A DNA stretch of 61,183 nt from Bacteroidaceae bacterium (lineage in GTDB: Bacteria > Bacteroidota > Bacteroidia > Bacteroidales > Bacteroidaceae): contig CAAGNV010000042.1 of NCBI GenBank assembly GCA_900771425.1, forward strand, positions 1 through 61,183, written 5' to 3'. This document shows, piece after piece, positions 53,252 to 61,183 of this stretch; position 1 is the stretch's first letter; every line of letters begins with the position of its first letter. The notes below the pieces were generated by a model. It did no database searches. It saw only the letters and a list, made by a program, of their open reading frames with translations, and was not told the origin of the DNA. The translations under genes were made by a program, and so were the position numbers.

Positions 53252-54154
53252 ATGCACACCACGATTCACCTTCTACGCCGTATCACCAGCCTAGCATGCC
53301 TTTCATTGGCATTCCTGCTGTTATCATGCGGTGGCGATGACGACGAGAACATATCTTTCGGTCCGGTCAAGTTCGGAGAATACGAATCACGCATCGAAGT
53401 ACCCGAAATGCTCAAGAGCGGCACACAATTCATATACCACGACACACAGGAGAACGGGCATAAAGTACTGGCTTACTGTCTGGAATACGACCTCGGCCGA
53501 CTCCACTCACGCTGGGTCGCATTCCGATTCGACGGCGACACACGCAAGCTCGGTGCATCAAGAAGCGATGCTTGGAAAGACGACCCTAAGCTCGACAGCA
53601 AATACAAGATTGGCTCCGGCACCTTCCACGGCGGATACGTCCGCGGACATATCTGTGCATCTTACGACCGCAGATATAGTGCCGATGCAGAGTCCGAGAC
53701 ATTCTGCATGACCAACATGACGCCGATGTACTATGACTTCAACGGCGAATACTGGACTATCTTCGAGAACTACATACAGACGAAAGGACGCGACACGAAG
53801 TTTGCCGACACCCTCTATGTCGTGAAAGGCGGAACCATCTATGACAGCAACAAGATCATCGGCACGTGCACGACAAGTGCCGGCAAGAAGACCGTAGTAC
53901 CACGCTATTATTACATTGCCGCACTCAAGCGTAACGGCGACTCTTACTGCGGAATCGGGTTCTGGGTGGAGCAGAGCGAACATCCTTCGACCAAAGGCAT
54001 GAACAACAACGAGATACTGCGTACGCACTCCATGAACATCGATGAACTCGAGGAACGCACCGGCATCAACTTCTTCTGCCATCTACCTGATAAGAAAGAG
54101 CAGGAAATGGAGAGAGAGGACATCGAGTCCATTCGCCGAACCTGGGGATTGTAG
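53252..54154 (+). CDS. DNA/RNA non-specific endonuclease lipoprotein
   Basis: A 300-residue secreted lipoprotein (SLAFLLLSCGGDDD, lipidation at the Cys) with a beta-beta-alpha-metal nuclease domain of the NucA/EndoG type. The catalytic site reads GGYVRGHICASYDRRY, where the usual DRGH is VRGH; the general-base His is kept. The metal Asn lies in CMTNMTPMYYDFNGEYWTIF and the second conserved region in RYYYIAALKRNGDSY. It probably degrades extracellular nucleic acids for scavenging. A hairpin overlaps the stop codon. Confidence 0.9.
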   Translation: MHTTIHLLRRITSLACLSLAFLLLSCGGDDDENISFGPVKFGEYESRIEVPEMLKSGTQFIYHDTQENGHKVLAYCLEYDLGRLHSRWVAFRFDGDTRKLGASRSDAWKDDPKLDSKYKIGSGTFHGGYVRGHICASYDRRYSADAESETFCMTNMTPMYYDFNGEYWTIFENYIQTKGRDTKFADTLYVVKGGTIYDSNKIIGTCTTSAGKKTVVPRYYYIAALKRNGDSYCGIGFWVEQSEHPSTKGMNNNEILRTHSMNIDELEERTGINFFCHLPDKKEQEMEREDIESIRRTWGL

Positions 54155-54174
54155 GGCATGACATTATCATGCCC
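54154..54174 (+). terminator. Hairpin overlapping the nuclease stop codon
   Basis: GGGCATGA (54154-54161), 5 bases, TCATGCCC (54167-54174): a perfect 8-bp stem. No U-tract follows, so termination strength is doubtful. Confidence 0.55.
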
Positions 54175-54344
54175 CCCCGGTAAAGATAGAAGCGAAAGCA
54201 ACGAATCAGACAACACGAATTCTTATCTGCAGTGACGCTATATTGAAAGAGATGGAAGTAGGCATATTGTGAGCAACAGTCGTGACTTTACCATACTTAA
54301 TTATCCGTCCAATGACTTAACCTTTCACTTTTTTCCAAAAATTA

Positions 54345-54376
54345 TTTGTCGTTACATTATTTTTATATACCTTTGC
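54345..54376 (+). promoter_or_regulatory. Promoter of the Cys-phased repeat lipoprotein
   Basis: TTTG (54345-54348), 19 bases, TACCTTTG (54368-54375) plus C. An inverted repeat CATGTAG/CTACATG (54385-54391 and 54402-54408) begins at the likely transcript start, so the mRNA would open with a 7-bp stem-loop. Confidence 0.78.
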
Positions 54377-54446
54377 CTATTAAACATGTAGTCGAGAAAC
54401 TCTACATGAATATGAAGGACAAAACGAACAGACAAAAAGACAGAAT

Positions 54447-57416
54447 ATGAAAAGATTTTTCAGTTACATCATTATTGCAATGGTTGCGACCGTTGTGCTC
54501 GTCAGCTGTAGTTCTGACGACAACCCATTCCCAAAGATGTCAGACGACCTCAGCATCATCTATGCATCGACTTCAAGTGCTACACGAGCATCAATCAATG
54601 CCACTCCTGATGCCAGTGGGAACTATGATGTAGTCTGGGATGAAGGTGACCATATCCTTATCGTTGACAAGGATGGCAACCAGAAGGAATACCAACTCAT
54701 CGAAGGCAAAGGTACCACTAATGGCAAATTCAAGGAGTGTGACAAGTCACAAACCTTGACCGATGGCACCTTCACTGCATATTACCCTGTCAGCAGCTAT
54801 GACACGACGAACAAGACTTTCAAGTGGACAGTTGGAAGCGAAAAGTTCAGCCAGAGCATCGGTTTTACAGGTGTGCCGATGAAAGCAACCCCAACTGAGC
54901 CTATCGAAAACAGACAGGTTCCTAATTTCACCTTCAGCAACGAAGCCGGAATCTTCAAGATCAACATAAAAGCTAATGCCTATGTTGCAGAAGCGGAGGT
55001 CAGGATTGGGAAAATCACAGTCAAAGTCAATGATGCAGACTATGCATCTATCGCATACGACAACCCTGGTTTCCTGACTGAAGACGTTATCACTTATTAC
55101 CTCATGATGCCATACCAGACCATACCGACAGGCAAGTGCAAGTTCCAGATTGAAGACCACAAAGGCCGTCCGTTCTGCATGGCAACAAGCACAGGAGATG
55201 TCATTATCGAACAAAGCAAAATAAACTCCACAAACATCGAAATCGCAGCCGAGAACCCCGGCTACCTCTGTTTCCACGAATACAGCAACTTGGCTCCGTG
55301 CACAGTACAGTTGGTGCCAATTGACGAAGACGAGGACGGCGGATGGAAGACAGCAGCAGGAAAAGTGCGTAAGTCCTCACAGCCAAAAACAGCAGCCTCT
55401 AACCCAAGGGAACTTGAATACTCCTACAACCTAATTAAGTGGTACGATTACACGGGTGCCCCTGTCGAGTACGACAAGTTAGAGCATGTGTTCTTCCGCA
55501 GGAAGTTAAACGCAACGCCAAAAGTTGCAACAGAGTTCAACACCAAAACTGACAAGATGAGATTTGAGGTTGTAGCAGGTGAAGGTGTCACACCGATTGG
55601 GCCTATGAAGGCCTGCACAAGAGTCCTCGGCAATGTCATGTCACTCATCGATGGTACATGTGAATCCGTAAAAATTCCGAACGATTACTGCTTTGCATCT
55701 CTTTTTTGTGACAATGAAGATATTCGCGAAGTTGCCTACCTGCGTTTACCTGCTATTACACTGACAAAGGCATGTTACAAAAACATGTTTAAGAATACAG
55801 GAATCAAAGATGTTCGTGGATATTCAAGCTATGAACCCAAAATGAGCACCCCTATAGTTGCAGCACCACAAGATGGCATTCTGCCCGAATCCTGCTACGA
55901 AGGAATGTTCAAAATAGAAAAAGACAATAGTAACCAGGAATATATAGTACAGGAAGAGTTAGAAGATGTACAATTTGAAGGCTTAGATAAAGTAACAGAA
56001 ATCGGCAAATCCAGTTGCAAAAGCATGTTCGAAGGACGAGCTCACTTTGGAACTCCTATACTCTATTCGGCAGTTGAAAAAGTCGGAGAAAATGGTTGCG
56101 AGCGAATGTACTATGACTGTGACGTAATAATTTCCGACGATGACTTGCATAAAGTAACCACCGCAACGACATTAAGCAAGGAGTGCTACAAGGAGATGTT
56201 CTACGGTTGCTACTTAGAAAAAGCCCCAGACCTACCAGCCACGACACTTGCAGAAAGTTGCTACGAAAAAATGTTTAAGTATTGCTCTTTCTTAACAACA
56301 CTGCCTCAGATTGCAGCCACAACCACGGCAGAAAAGTGCTGTGCCGAAATGTTCTATCGTTGCAATGACCTAAAAGTAATTCCAAGTACATTCACTTTGA
56401 AATCAAAAACATTATCAAAAAATTGTTATGATTCTATGTTTGCCGACTGTACCGCCCTTGAATCAGTCCCTACTGAATTAATTCAGGCTGAGACCCTCGC
56501 CGAAGGCTGTTGCCAATCTATGTTTTGGAATTGCACCAGCCTGACAGTCGCCCCAGCTTTGCCAGTTGAAACTTTAGCTAAAGCGTGCTATGAGCAAATG
56601 TTCTACGGATGCAAGAAATTGGCTACAGCCCCAGTTCTACCAGCAGAAACCTTAGCAAGCAATTGCTACCATAGTATGTTTAAGAATTGTACGTCTTTGA
56701 CAATGGGGACTGCACTCCCTGCTACAAACCTCGACAATGTAGCCGGTTGCTACACCAGTATGTTCGAAGGTTGCTATAAATTAGAGAAATTGGCTGCAGA
56801 CCCATACAATGTATTGCCTGCCACTTATGTCAACACACAGTGCTACATGAATATGTTTAAAGGATGCTATACCGGATGGACAGACAATAGTAAAACTGGT
56901 CTCACCACTGCTCCGTCTATCTCTGCAACTATTATTGGAACACAAGGATGCGAAGGTATGTTTTCTGGATGTAAACTATTAGAAGAAGCTCCGACACTAA
57001 GCGAAGTCATATCATTGGGATCTGACGGTGCACACAGCAACTGCAAACAAATGTTTATGAATTGTACTGCACTTACTTCGGCATCCGTTCCAACAGCAAC
57101 GACACTCATGCCCAATTGCTACGAAAGTATGTTCCAAGGCTGCACTTCGTTGGTTGCAGGTCCAGAACTTATGGCGACGAATATCGATGTTGAATCTTGT
57201 TACAAAACAATGTTCTCTGGTTGTACAAGTCTAAAATCAATTACAGTTCATTTTCCAAATTGGAAAGGAAGCCCTAATAACCCAACCTACCATTGGTTGG
57301 AAAATGTAGCTAAAGAAGGAACCATACACGGACCATCTACATTAAACAACAACAAATATCAGGGATATTCTACATACTTTCCTTCTAATTGGACGGTTGA
57401 TTCCACGGGATTCTAA
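54447..57416 (+). CDS. Surface lipoprotein with Cys-phased leucine-rich-like repeats
   Basis: A 989-residue lipoprotein (VATVVLVSCSSDDNPFP, lipidation cysteine). The N-terminal ~280 residues, beginning with the TRASI segment, look like a fimbrillin-type beta domain (YDVVWDEGDHILIVDKDGNQ). From about residue 440 to 940 there are some twenty repeats of about 24-27 residues with CYxxMFxxCxxLxxAPxLPAxTLA, a BspA/LRR variant with two cysteines per repeat. No sorting tail; anchoring is by lipid. Base composition falls from about 55,400 onwards. The C10 peptidase gene follows after 53 bases without a promoter. Adhesin role inferred. Confidence 0.85.
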   Translation: MKRFFSYIIIAMVATVVLVSCSSDDNPFPKMSDDLSIIYASTSSATRASINATPDASGNYDVVWDEGDHILIVDKDGNQKEYQLIEGKGTTNGKFKECDKSQTLTDGTFTAYYPVSSYDTTNKTFKWTVGSEKFSQSIGFTGVPMKATPTEPIENRQVPNFTFSNEAGIFKINIKANAYVAEAEVRIGKITVKVNDADYASIAYDNPGFLTEDVITYYLMMPYQTIPTGKCKFQIEDHKGRPFCMATSTGDVIIEQSKINSTNIEIAAENPGYLCFHEYSNLAPCTVQLVPIDEDEDGGWKTAAGKVRKSSQPKTAASNPRELEYSYNLIKWYDYTGAPVEYDKLEHVFFRRKLNATPKVATEFNTKTDKMRFEVVAGEGVTPIGPMKACTRVLGNVMSLIDGTCESVKIPNDYCFASLFCDNEDIREVAYLRLPAITLTKACYKNMFKNTGIKDVRGYSSYEPKMSTPIVAAPQDGILPESCYEGMFKIEKDNSNQEYIVQEELEDVQFEGLDKVTEIGKSSCKSMFEGRAHFGTPILYSAVEKVGENGCERMYYDCDVIISDDDLHKVTTATTLSKECYKEMFYGCYLEKAPDLPATTLAESCYEKMFKYCSFLTTLPQIAATTTAEKCCAEMFYRCNDLKVIPSTFTLKSKTLSKNCYDSMFADCTALESVPTELIQAETLAEGCCQSMFWNCTSLTVAPALPVETLAKACYEQMFYGCKKLATAPVLPAETLASNCYHSMFKNCTSLTMGTALPATNLDNVAGCYTSMFEGCYKLEKLAADPYNVLPATYVNTQCYMNMFKGCYTGWTDNSKTGLTTAPSISATIIGTQGCEGMFSGCKLLEEAPTLSEVISLGSDGAHSNCKQMFMNCTALTSASVPTATTLMPNCYESMFQGCTSLVAGPELMATNIDVESCYKTMFSGCTSLKSITVHFPNWKGSPNNPTYHWLENVAKEGTIHGPSTLNNNKYQGYSTYFPSNWTVDSTGF

Positions 57417-57469
57417 CCAATTTCCACTCTAACTACGACCTAATAATAAACTTAAACCCCACCAAAGCA

Positions 57470-60400
57470 ATGAAACATATATCACACATCATATCAGCCT
57501 TAATATGCTTGATGGCAGCAACAACCGTCAGTGCACAGCAAATAAGTGAAAGCGATGCGAAGGAGATAGCTCAGTCGTTCCTTGCCGGTCAGCCACATCG
57601 CGGTACCAAGGCCTCAACTGGGAAGCAACTCAGTTTGGTTTATACGCAGCCATCACCTGCTGATGCAGCCACAGCCAATCTGTATGTGTTCAGCAATCCA
57701 CAGGGAGGATTCGCCATCGTTGCAGCCGACGAGCGTGTCGGTCAGTCCATCCTCGGCTACTCTGACCACGGCACATTCAGTCCCGACAACATGCCCGACA
57801 ACGTACGCTTCTGGCTCAGCGACTATGCCCGCCAAATTGATTTCGTAAAGGCACATGCAAAGGTGAAGAAGGAGAAAAGCAGAAAGACTCTTGACGGCAA
57901 TCTCCCAACAGGTTATACAACTGAGGTCAGTCCGCTGATCCCAACTCAATGGGGACAAGACGCTCCATACAATGCCCAAACGCCTACATATATTAATAGC
58001 AATAATGAAGAGGAGCATAGCCGTACAGGATGTGTTGCTACAGCAATGGCCCAGGTTATGGCTTATCATAAATATCCAGCAGTGGGCAAGGGCAGCCACG
58101 TAGATTGGTGGTCCGTGCAGGTAGGAGACATAAGGTATGAATCTGTCAATTATGGAGAAGCCACATACAATTGGGACGGCATGACCGAAGACGACATCGC
58201 GAAACTGATGTACCATTGCGGTATTGCTGTTGATATGGAATATGACATCAAAGAACGGGGTGGCAGTGGTGCTACCGACAACAAGATTGGCGCTGCATTG
58301 AAAACATATTTTGGATATTCAAAGTCAGTGTCGTATGTTGAGAAGAAAAACTATGGCACAGAAGCCAACTGGACTAATTTGATGATGACCGAACTCGATA
58401 ACAGTCGTCCTGTTATCTATGGTGCGTGGGATTCACATCACGATTTTGGCCATGAGTTAATACTTGATGGATATGCCAAGAAGAGCGATACTGATGTCAT
58501 GTTCCACATCAATTGGGGATGGGACGGTAACTGTGACGGTTATTATGCAATATCTGCATTGAATCCCAACAATGCAAATACAAACAGCGACAATGTAAAC
58601 GACTTTTATGATTCAAATCATGTCGCAACAATCAAAATTCAGAAACCTACATCAGCAGAAGATCCTGATGTTGAGGAATGGTTGGATGAGAATGAACAAG
58701 AAGATTGGCCTGATTGGAGTGACTTTGGCACAGGTATGTGGTATGATACCTTTACAACTGATCTTACAACAGGAGAAGGGAAGCAGTATGCTTTGGAAAT
58801 CAGAACTAATAAAACTTATCCCTACATGAAACAAATCAAAGTCGTAGCATGGAATAAACCTAATGGTACACCATTAGATGTATCAGGTGGTAATTATAAC
58901 GGAACTACGTATCATAACGAGGCTGAAACAGAGACACCTATTGACTTAATTTTCAATTGGAATACAGCACTAAACAAGTGTTTTATGCCAAATGAGCAAT
59001 ATATGGGGATATACCGAGAGAAACAAGAAAAAACCAGTACAATTAGGTCTGACATCTATTATCGGAATGCCGTCATTGGTTCATATGGCACGGGAACAGA
59101 TAACGGATTATACAATGATGCAACACAAACATTTACTATCGATTATGTGGTGGGTTATTGGGTTGCGAGTCAAAACAAGTATGATTTGGGCAGCGGATAT
59201 AATAAAACTACAGCAAAGCTCAAAATAGGCGGAGCATTCTACCTCAAAGACTTTACTGAATCAAATGATCACACGACCGCAACACAAGAAGCCAACATCT
59301 ACGATTGCCGTTATTTCCGAACCAAACTGGTACCAGTAGAAGAGATATTAGGAAAGGAAAAAATCCAAAATCCCGATAACCTGATTTCATACTATAAGAC
59401 TTTGTCTGATGTCATACTTGTCAAAGATATAGAGGATTATTTGGACGCAACTGATTTCTCATTATGGATTAGTGAAACAAATAAAACAGATGTAAAAAAA
59501 GATGAAGTAGATGGAGATTACGATGTGACATATTATGTACCTGCAGAAGGCGCATATTATGCCATCGTTGTATTTACAGATGAAACTGGAACAATAAAAT
59601 TGGGTTTCGATTACATGCCTGTCTATTTCAGTTCTTCTGACCGCTGGGAAAAATTAGGGCATGGCACTCTTATTGACAACATATATTGGGGACAATTTGG
59701 AGGTCTCTGTGATGAATACAAAAACCCAATAGATGATTACTATGCTCCTTATAAAGTTGAAGTCGAGGAATATTTAGATGAAACAGCAAATACAAAACTA
59801 TATCGTCTTAAAAATCCATTCTACTATGATGAAGACGAGGATGACGACAATGCAAAAGCATATTTCAGTCCTGCATGGAAAGATTTTGCTATAAAATATC
59901 ATGATGCAGTAAATGAAGAAGGTTGCTATGATTACTCATATGTCCGTAAAGATGTTTATCTATATTTTTACAAGGATCAATACGGCAATGTGTCACTCTA
60001 TCCGAATGTATTCGAGCGCCAGCCATTAGGACACGACTGGTCATACGGTGAGGTGATGTTGTCGGCGGTGAAATATCCGGCTTATACCTGTATGACGCTC
60101 GACGGCGACAAAAATGCGACAGAAACCATACAGTTCCCGGCAGACTTTCTTACATCGTATGACAATGACGACAGTTATAATGTCGGTGCCGAGATAAACT
60201 GTTTCGATGAAGAAGATTTCCCTGAAACACAGGATAGGATGTTCACCCTGAAACTTCACACTCGTGAACTCAATGACGCAACTGCATACTCAGACAACTA
60301 TACAACTGCAGAACAGAATGCTGAAAAGAACTATGTCAACCGTGTCACATACACGCGCGATGACATCAGCGACTGGGGCACACTTGTCCTGCCATTCGAC

Positions 60401-61033
60401 TATACCGCTCCAGATGGATTCAAATTCTACAAACTGACAGGATATAGCGATTCGAACCTCACGTTTGACGCAGTCACCGAAGCAACAGCAAATACGCCTA
60501 TCGTATTCAAGCGCAACGCATCAACCACCGGACAACTGAAGGTATATGCTACAGACCGAGTCATGTCGAATGTCGAAACCCTGCCAGCCGCTTCAACTAC
60601 TGACGGCACATGGTCAGAAATCGGCACTTACTCACCTGTTGCAATCACTACAGCAGCCAATGCCACTTCTGATGCGAGCGAATACACCGGCTATACACCT
60701 GTAACTCAAATCGACAGCAAAGACATCGACCTGACTAAAGCATACATCTTCGATGCTGATAAGGCATCCAACGGTCAGGCAACTCAGGCAACTGCCGGCA
60801 TCCGCGTTCCGTCATATCGTGCATTCTTCTACAACAACGGCACAGCATCTGCACCGAAGGTAGTCCGTATGTTGTTCAACGACGGCACATCTACCAGCAT
60901 CGAGACCACCTTCGATGACGGCATCGTCAGTCACAGCCGCATCAACACTGCCCGTTATAACCTCACCGGTCAACCAGTGACTAAAGCATTCAAGGGTATA
61001 GTCATCGAAAATGGAAAGAAGGTTCTCCGATAA
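57470..61033 (+). CDS. C10-family cysteine peptidase (streptopain/interpain-like)
   Basis: A 1,187-residue secreted protease. Signal peptide (LICLMAATTVSAQQ), propeptide with ANLYVFSNPQGGFAIVAADE and ILGYSDHGTF, then the papain-like domain. It holds LIPTQWGQDAPYNAQTP, the catalytic Cys in SRTGCVATAMAQVMAYHKYP, and the catalytic His in GHELILDGYAK followed by FHINWGWDGNCDGYY. About 800 residues of beta-rich modules follow, and the end reads YNLTGQPV ... KGIVIENGKK, like the BspA-type protein at the other end of the window. C10 enzymes of Prevotella and Streptococcus degrade host proteins. The middle (about 58.0-60.0 kb) is clearly more AT-rich than either end. Confidence 0.93.
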   Translation: MKHISHIISALICLMAATTVSAQQISESDAKEIAQSFLAGQPHRGTKASTGKQLSLVYTQPSPADAATANLYVFSNPQGGFAIVAADERVGQSILGYSDHGTFSPDNMPDNVRFWLSDYARQIDFVKAHAKVKKEKSRKTLDGNLPTGYTTEVSPLIPTQWGQDAPYNAQTPTYINSNNEEEHSRTGCVATAMAQVMAYHKYPAVGKGSHVDWWSVQVGDIRYESVNYGEATYNWDGMTEDDIAKLMYHCGIAVDMEYDIKERGGSGATDNKIGAALKTYFGYSKSVSYVEKKNYGTEANWTNLMMTELDNSRPVIYGAWDSHHDFGHELILDGYAKKSDTDVMFHINWGWDGNCDGYYAISALNPNNANTNSDNVNDFYDSNHVATIKIQKPTSAEDPDVEEWLDENEQEDWPDWSDFGTGMWYDTFTTDLTTGEGKQYALEIRTNKTYPYMKQIKVVAWNKPNGTPLDVSGGNYNGTTYHNEAETETPIDLIFNWNTALNKCFMPNEQYMGIYREKQEKTSTIRSDIYYRNAVIGSYGTGTDNGLYNDATQTFTIDYVVGYWVASQNKYDLGSGYNKTTAKLKIGGAFYLKDFTESNDHTTATQEANIYDCRYFRTKLVPVEEILGKEKIQNPDNLISYYKTLSDVILVKDIEDYLDATDFSLWISETNKTDVKKDEVDGDYDVTYYVPAEGAYYAIVVFTDETGTIKLGFDYMPVYFSSSDRWEKLGHGTLIDNIYWGQFGGLCDEYKNPIDDYYAPYKVEVEEYLDETANTKLYRLKNPFYYDEDEDDDNAKAYFSPAWKDFAIKYHDAVNEEGCYDYSYVRKDVYLYFYKDQYGNVSLYPNVFERQPLGHDWSYGEVMLSAVKYPAYTCMTLDGDKNATETIQFPADFLTSYDNDDSYNVGAEINCFDEEDFPETQDRMFTLKLHTRELNDATAYSDNYTTAEQNAEKNYVNRVTYTRDDISDWGTLVLPFDYTAPDGFKFYKLTGYSDSNLTFDAVTEATANTPIVFKRNASTTGQLKVYATDRVMSNVETLPAASTTDGTWSEIGTYSPVAITTAANATSDASEYTGYTPVTQIDSKDIDLTKAYIFDADKASNGQATQATAGIRVPSYRAFFYNNGTASAPKVVRMLFNDGTSTSIETTFDDGIVSHSRINTARYNLTGQPVTKAFKGIVIENGKKVLR

Positions 61034-61183
61034 CAATCTCTTCAAAGACCGGAAAATTAGATATTTCAACTTTCGCAAGTTATTAAAGCGGCCTGTAGGG
61101 CCAGAAGACACCCAGCCCAATGGCAAGCGTAGCGCCGCCTTGGGGAGGATGGCATCAGGAAGGGGACGCCTTGTAAAGGCAAA
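61034..61183. other. Non-coding end of the window
   Basis: 150 bases after the C10 peptidase stop. I see no gene, promoter or clear terminator in it. Confidence 0.5.

Overview
The window looks like chromosomal DNA of a Prevotella-like Bacteroidales species. The protein families point there: BspA-type leucine-rich surface proteins, a C10 (streptopain/interpain) peptidase, an outer-membrane barrel with a carboxypeptidase-like N-terminal domain, a Bacteroidetes-style TamA/TamB pair, GxxExxY and DUF3990/DUF3791 proteins. So do the promoters: about ten recognisable sites have the Bacteroidetes form TTG or TTTG, 19-20 bases, then TAnnTTTG(C), rather than the sigma-70 form.

Layout. (1) 0.1-8.2 kb, plus strand: BspA-like surface protein with a 47-residue peptide gene, an array of 22-bp hairpin repeats, an outer-membrane barrel, an AraC regulator, a zinc-ribbon protein, a broken and an intact GNAT acetyltransferase, and a CDP-alcohol phosphatidyltransferase. 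(2) 8.2-14.7 kb, minus: a YoeB-type toxin-antitoxin pair and the branched-chain amino acid operon ilvD-ilvB-ilvN-ilvC with its promoter and terminator. (3) 15.2-23.5 kb, minus: a 2,365-residue secreted repeat protein directly behind a DUF4105 (Lnb-type) membrane protein. (4) 23.6-25.75 kb, minus: an island resembling defence or toxin-antitoxin genes. It holds an Abi_2/HEPN protein, a three-gene ATGA-coupled operon around an ADP-ribosyltransferase-like DUF3990 protein, a candidate small RNA, a 33-residue ORF and a leader repeated before three start codons. (5) 25.7-26.8 kb: non-coding DNA with two families of dispersed repeats. (6) 26.8-38.7 kb, minus: GH43 arabinanase, GxxExxY protein, a folded element, mscL-panC-panD behind tRNA-Ser(CGA), an EamA permease and the tamB-tamA pair. 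(7) 38.7-39.8 kb: divergent non-coding region with a second, inverted copy of the ~300-bp dispersed element. (8) 39.8-54.2 kb, plus: an ABC transporter/YtrA-type regulator/DUF2807/YbjQ operon, then recJ, recQ, a TPR protein, DAHP synthase-chorismate mutase, trpS, a DedA protein, ffh, folD and a lipoprotein nuclease. (9) 54.4-61.0 kb, plus: a Cys-phased repeat lipoprotein and a large C10 peptidase.

Most genes are conserved housekeeping or envelope genes. The parts worth a second look are the 23.6-25.75 kb island and the non-coding elements: 22-bp hairpin arrays whose two arms change together, a ~300-bp palindromic element in two inverted copies flanking 12 kb of genes, a 67-bp inverted pair, and a ~115-nt element predicted to fold as a branched structure. 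Several surface-protein genes also show sharp internal base-composition steps. All reading was by eye; no database search or folding program was run.
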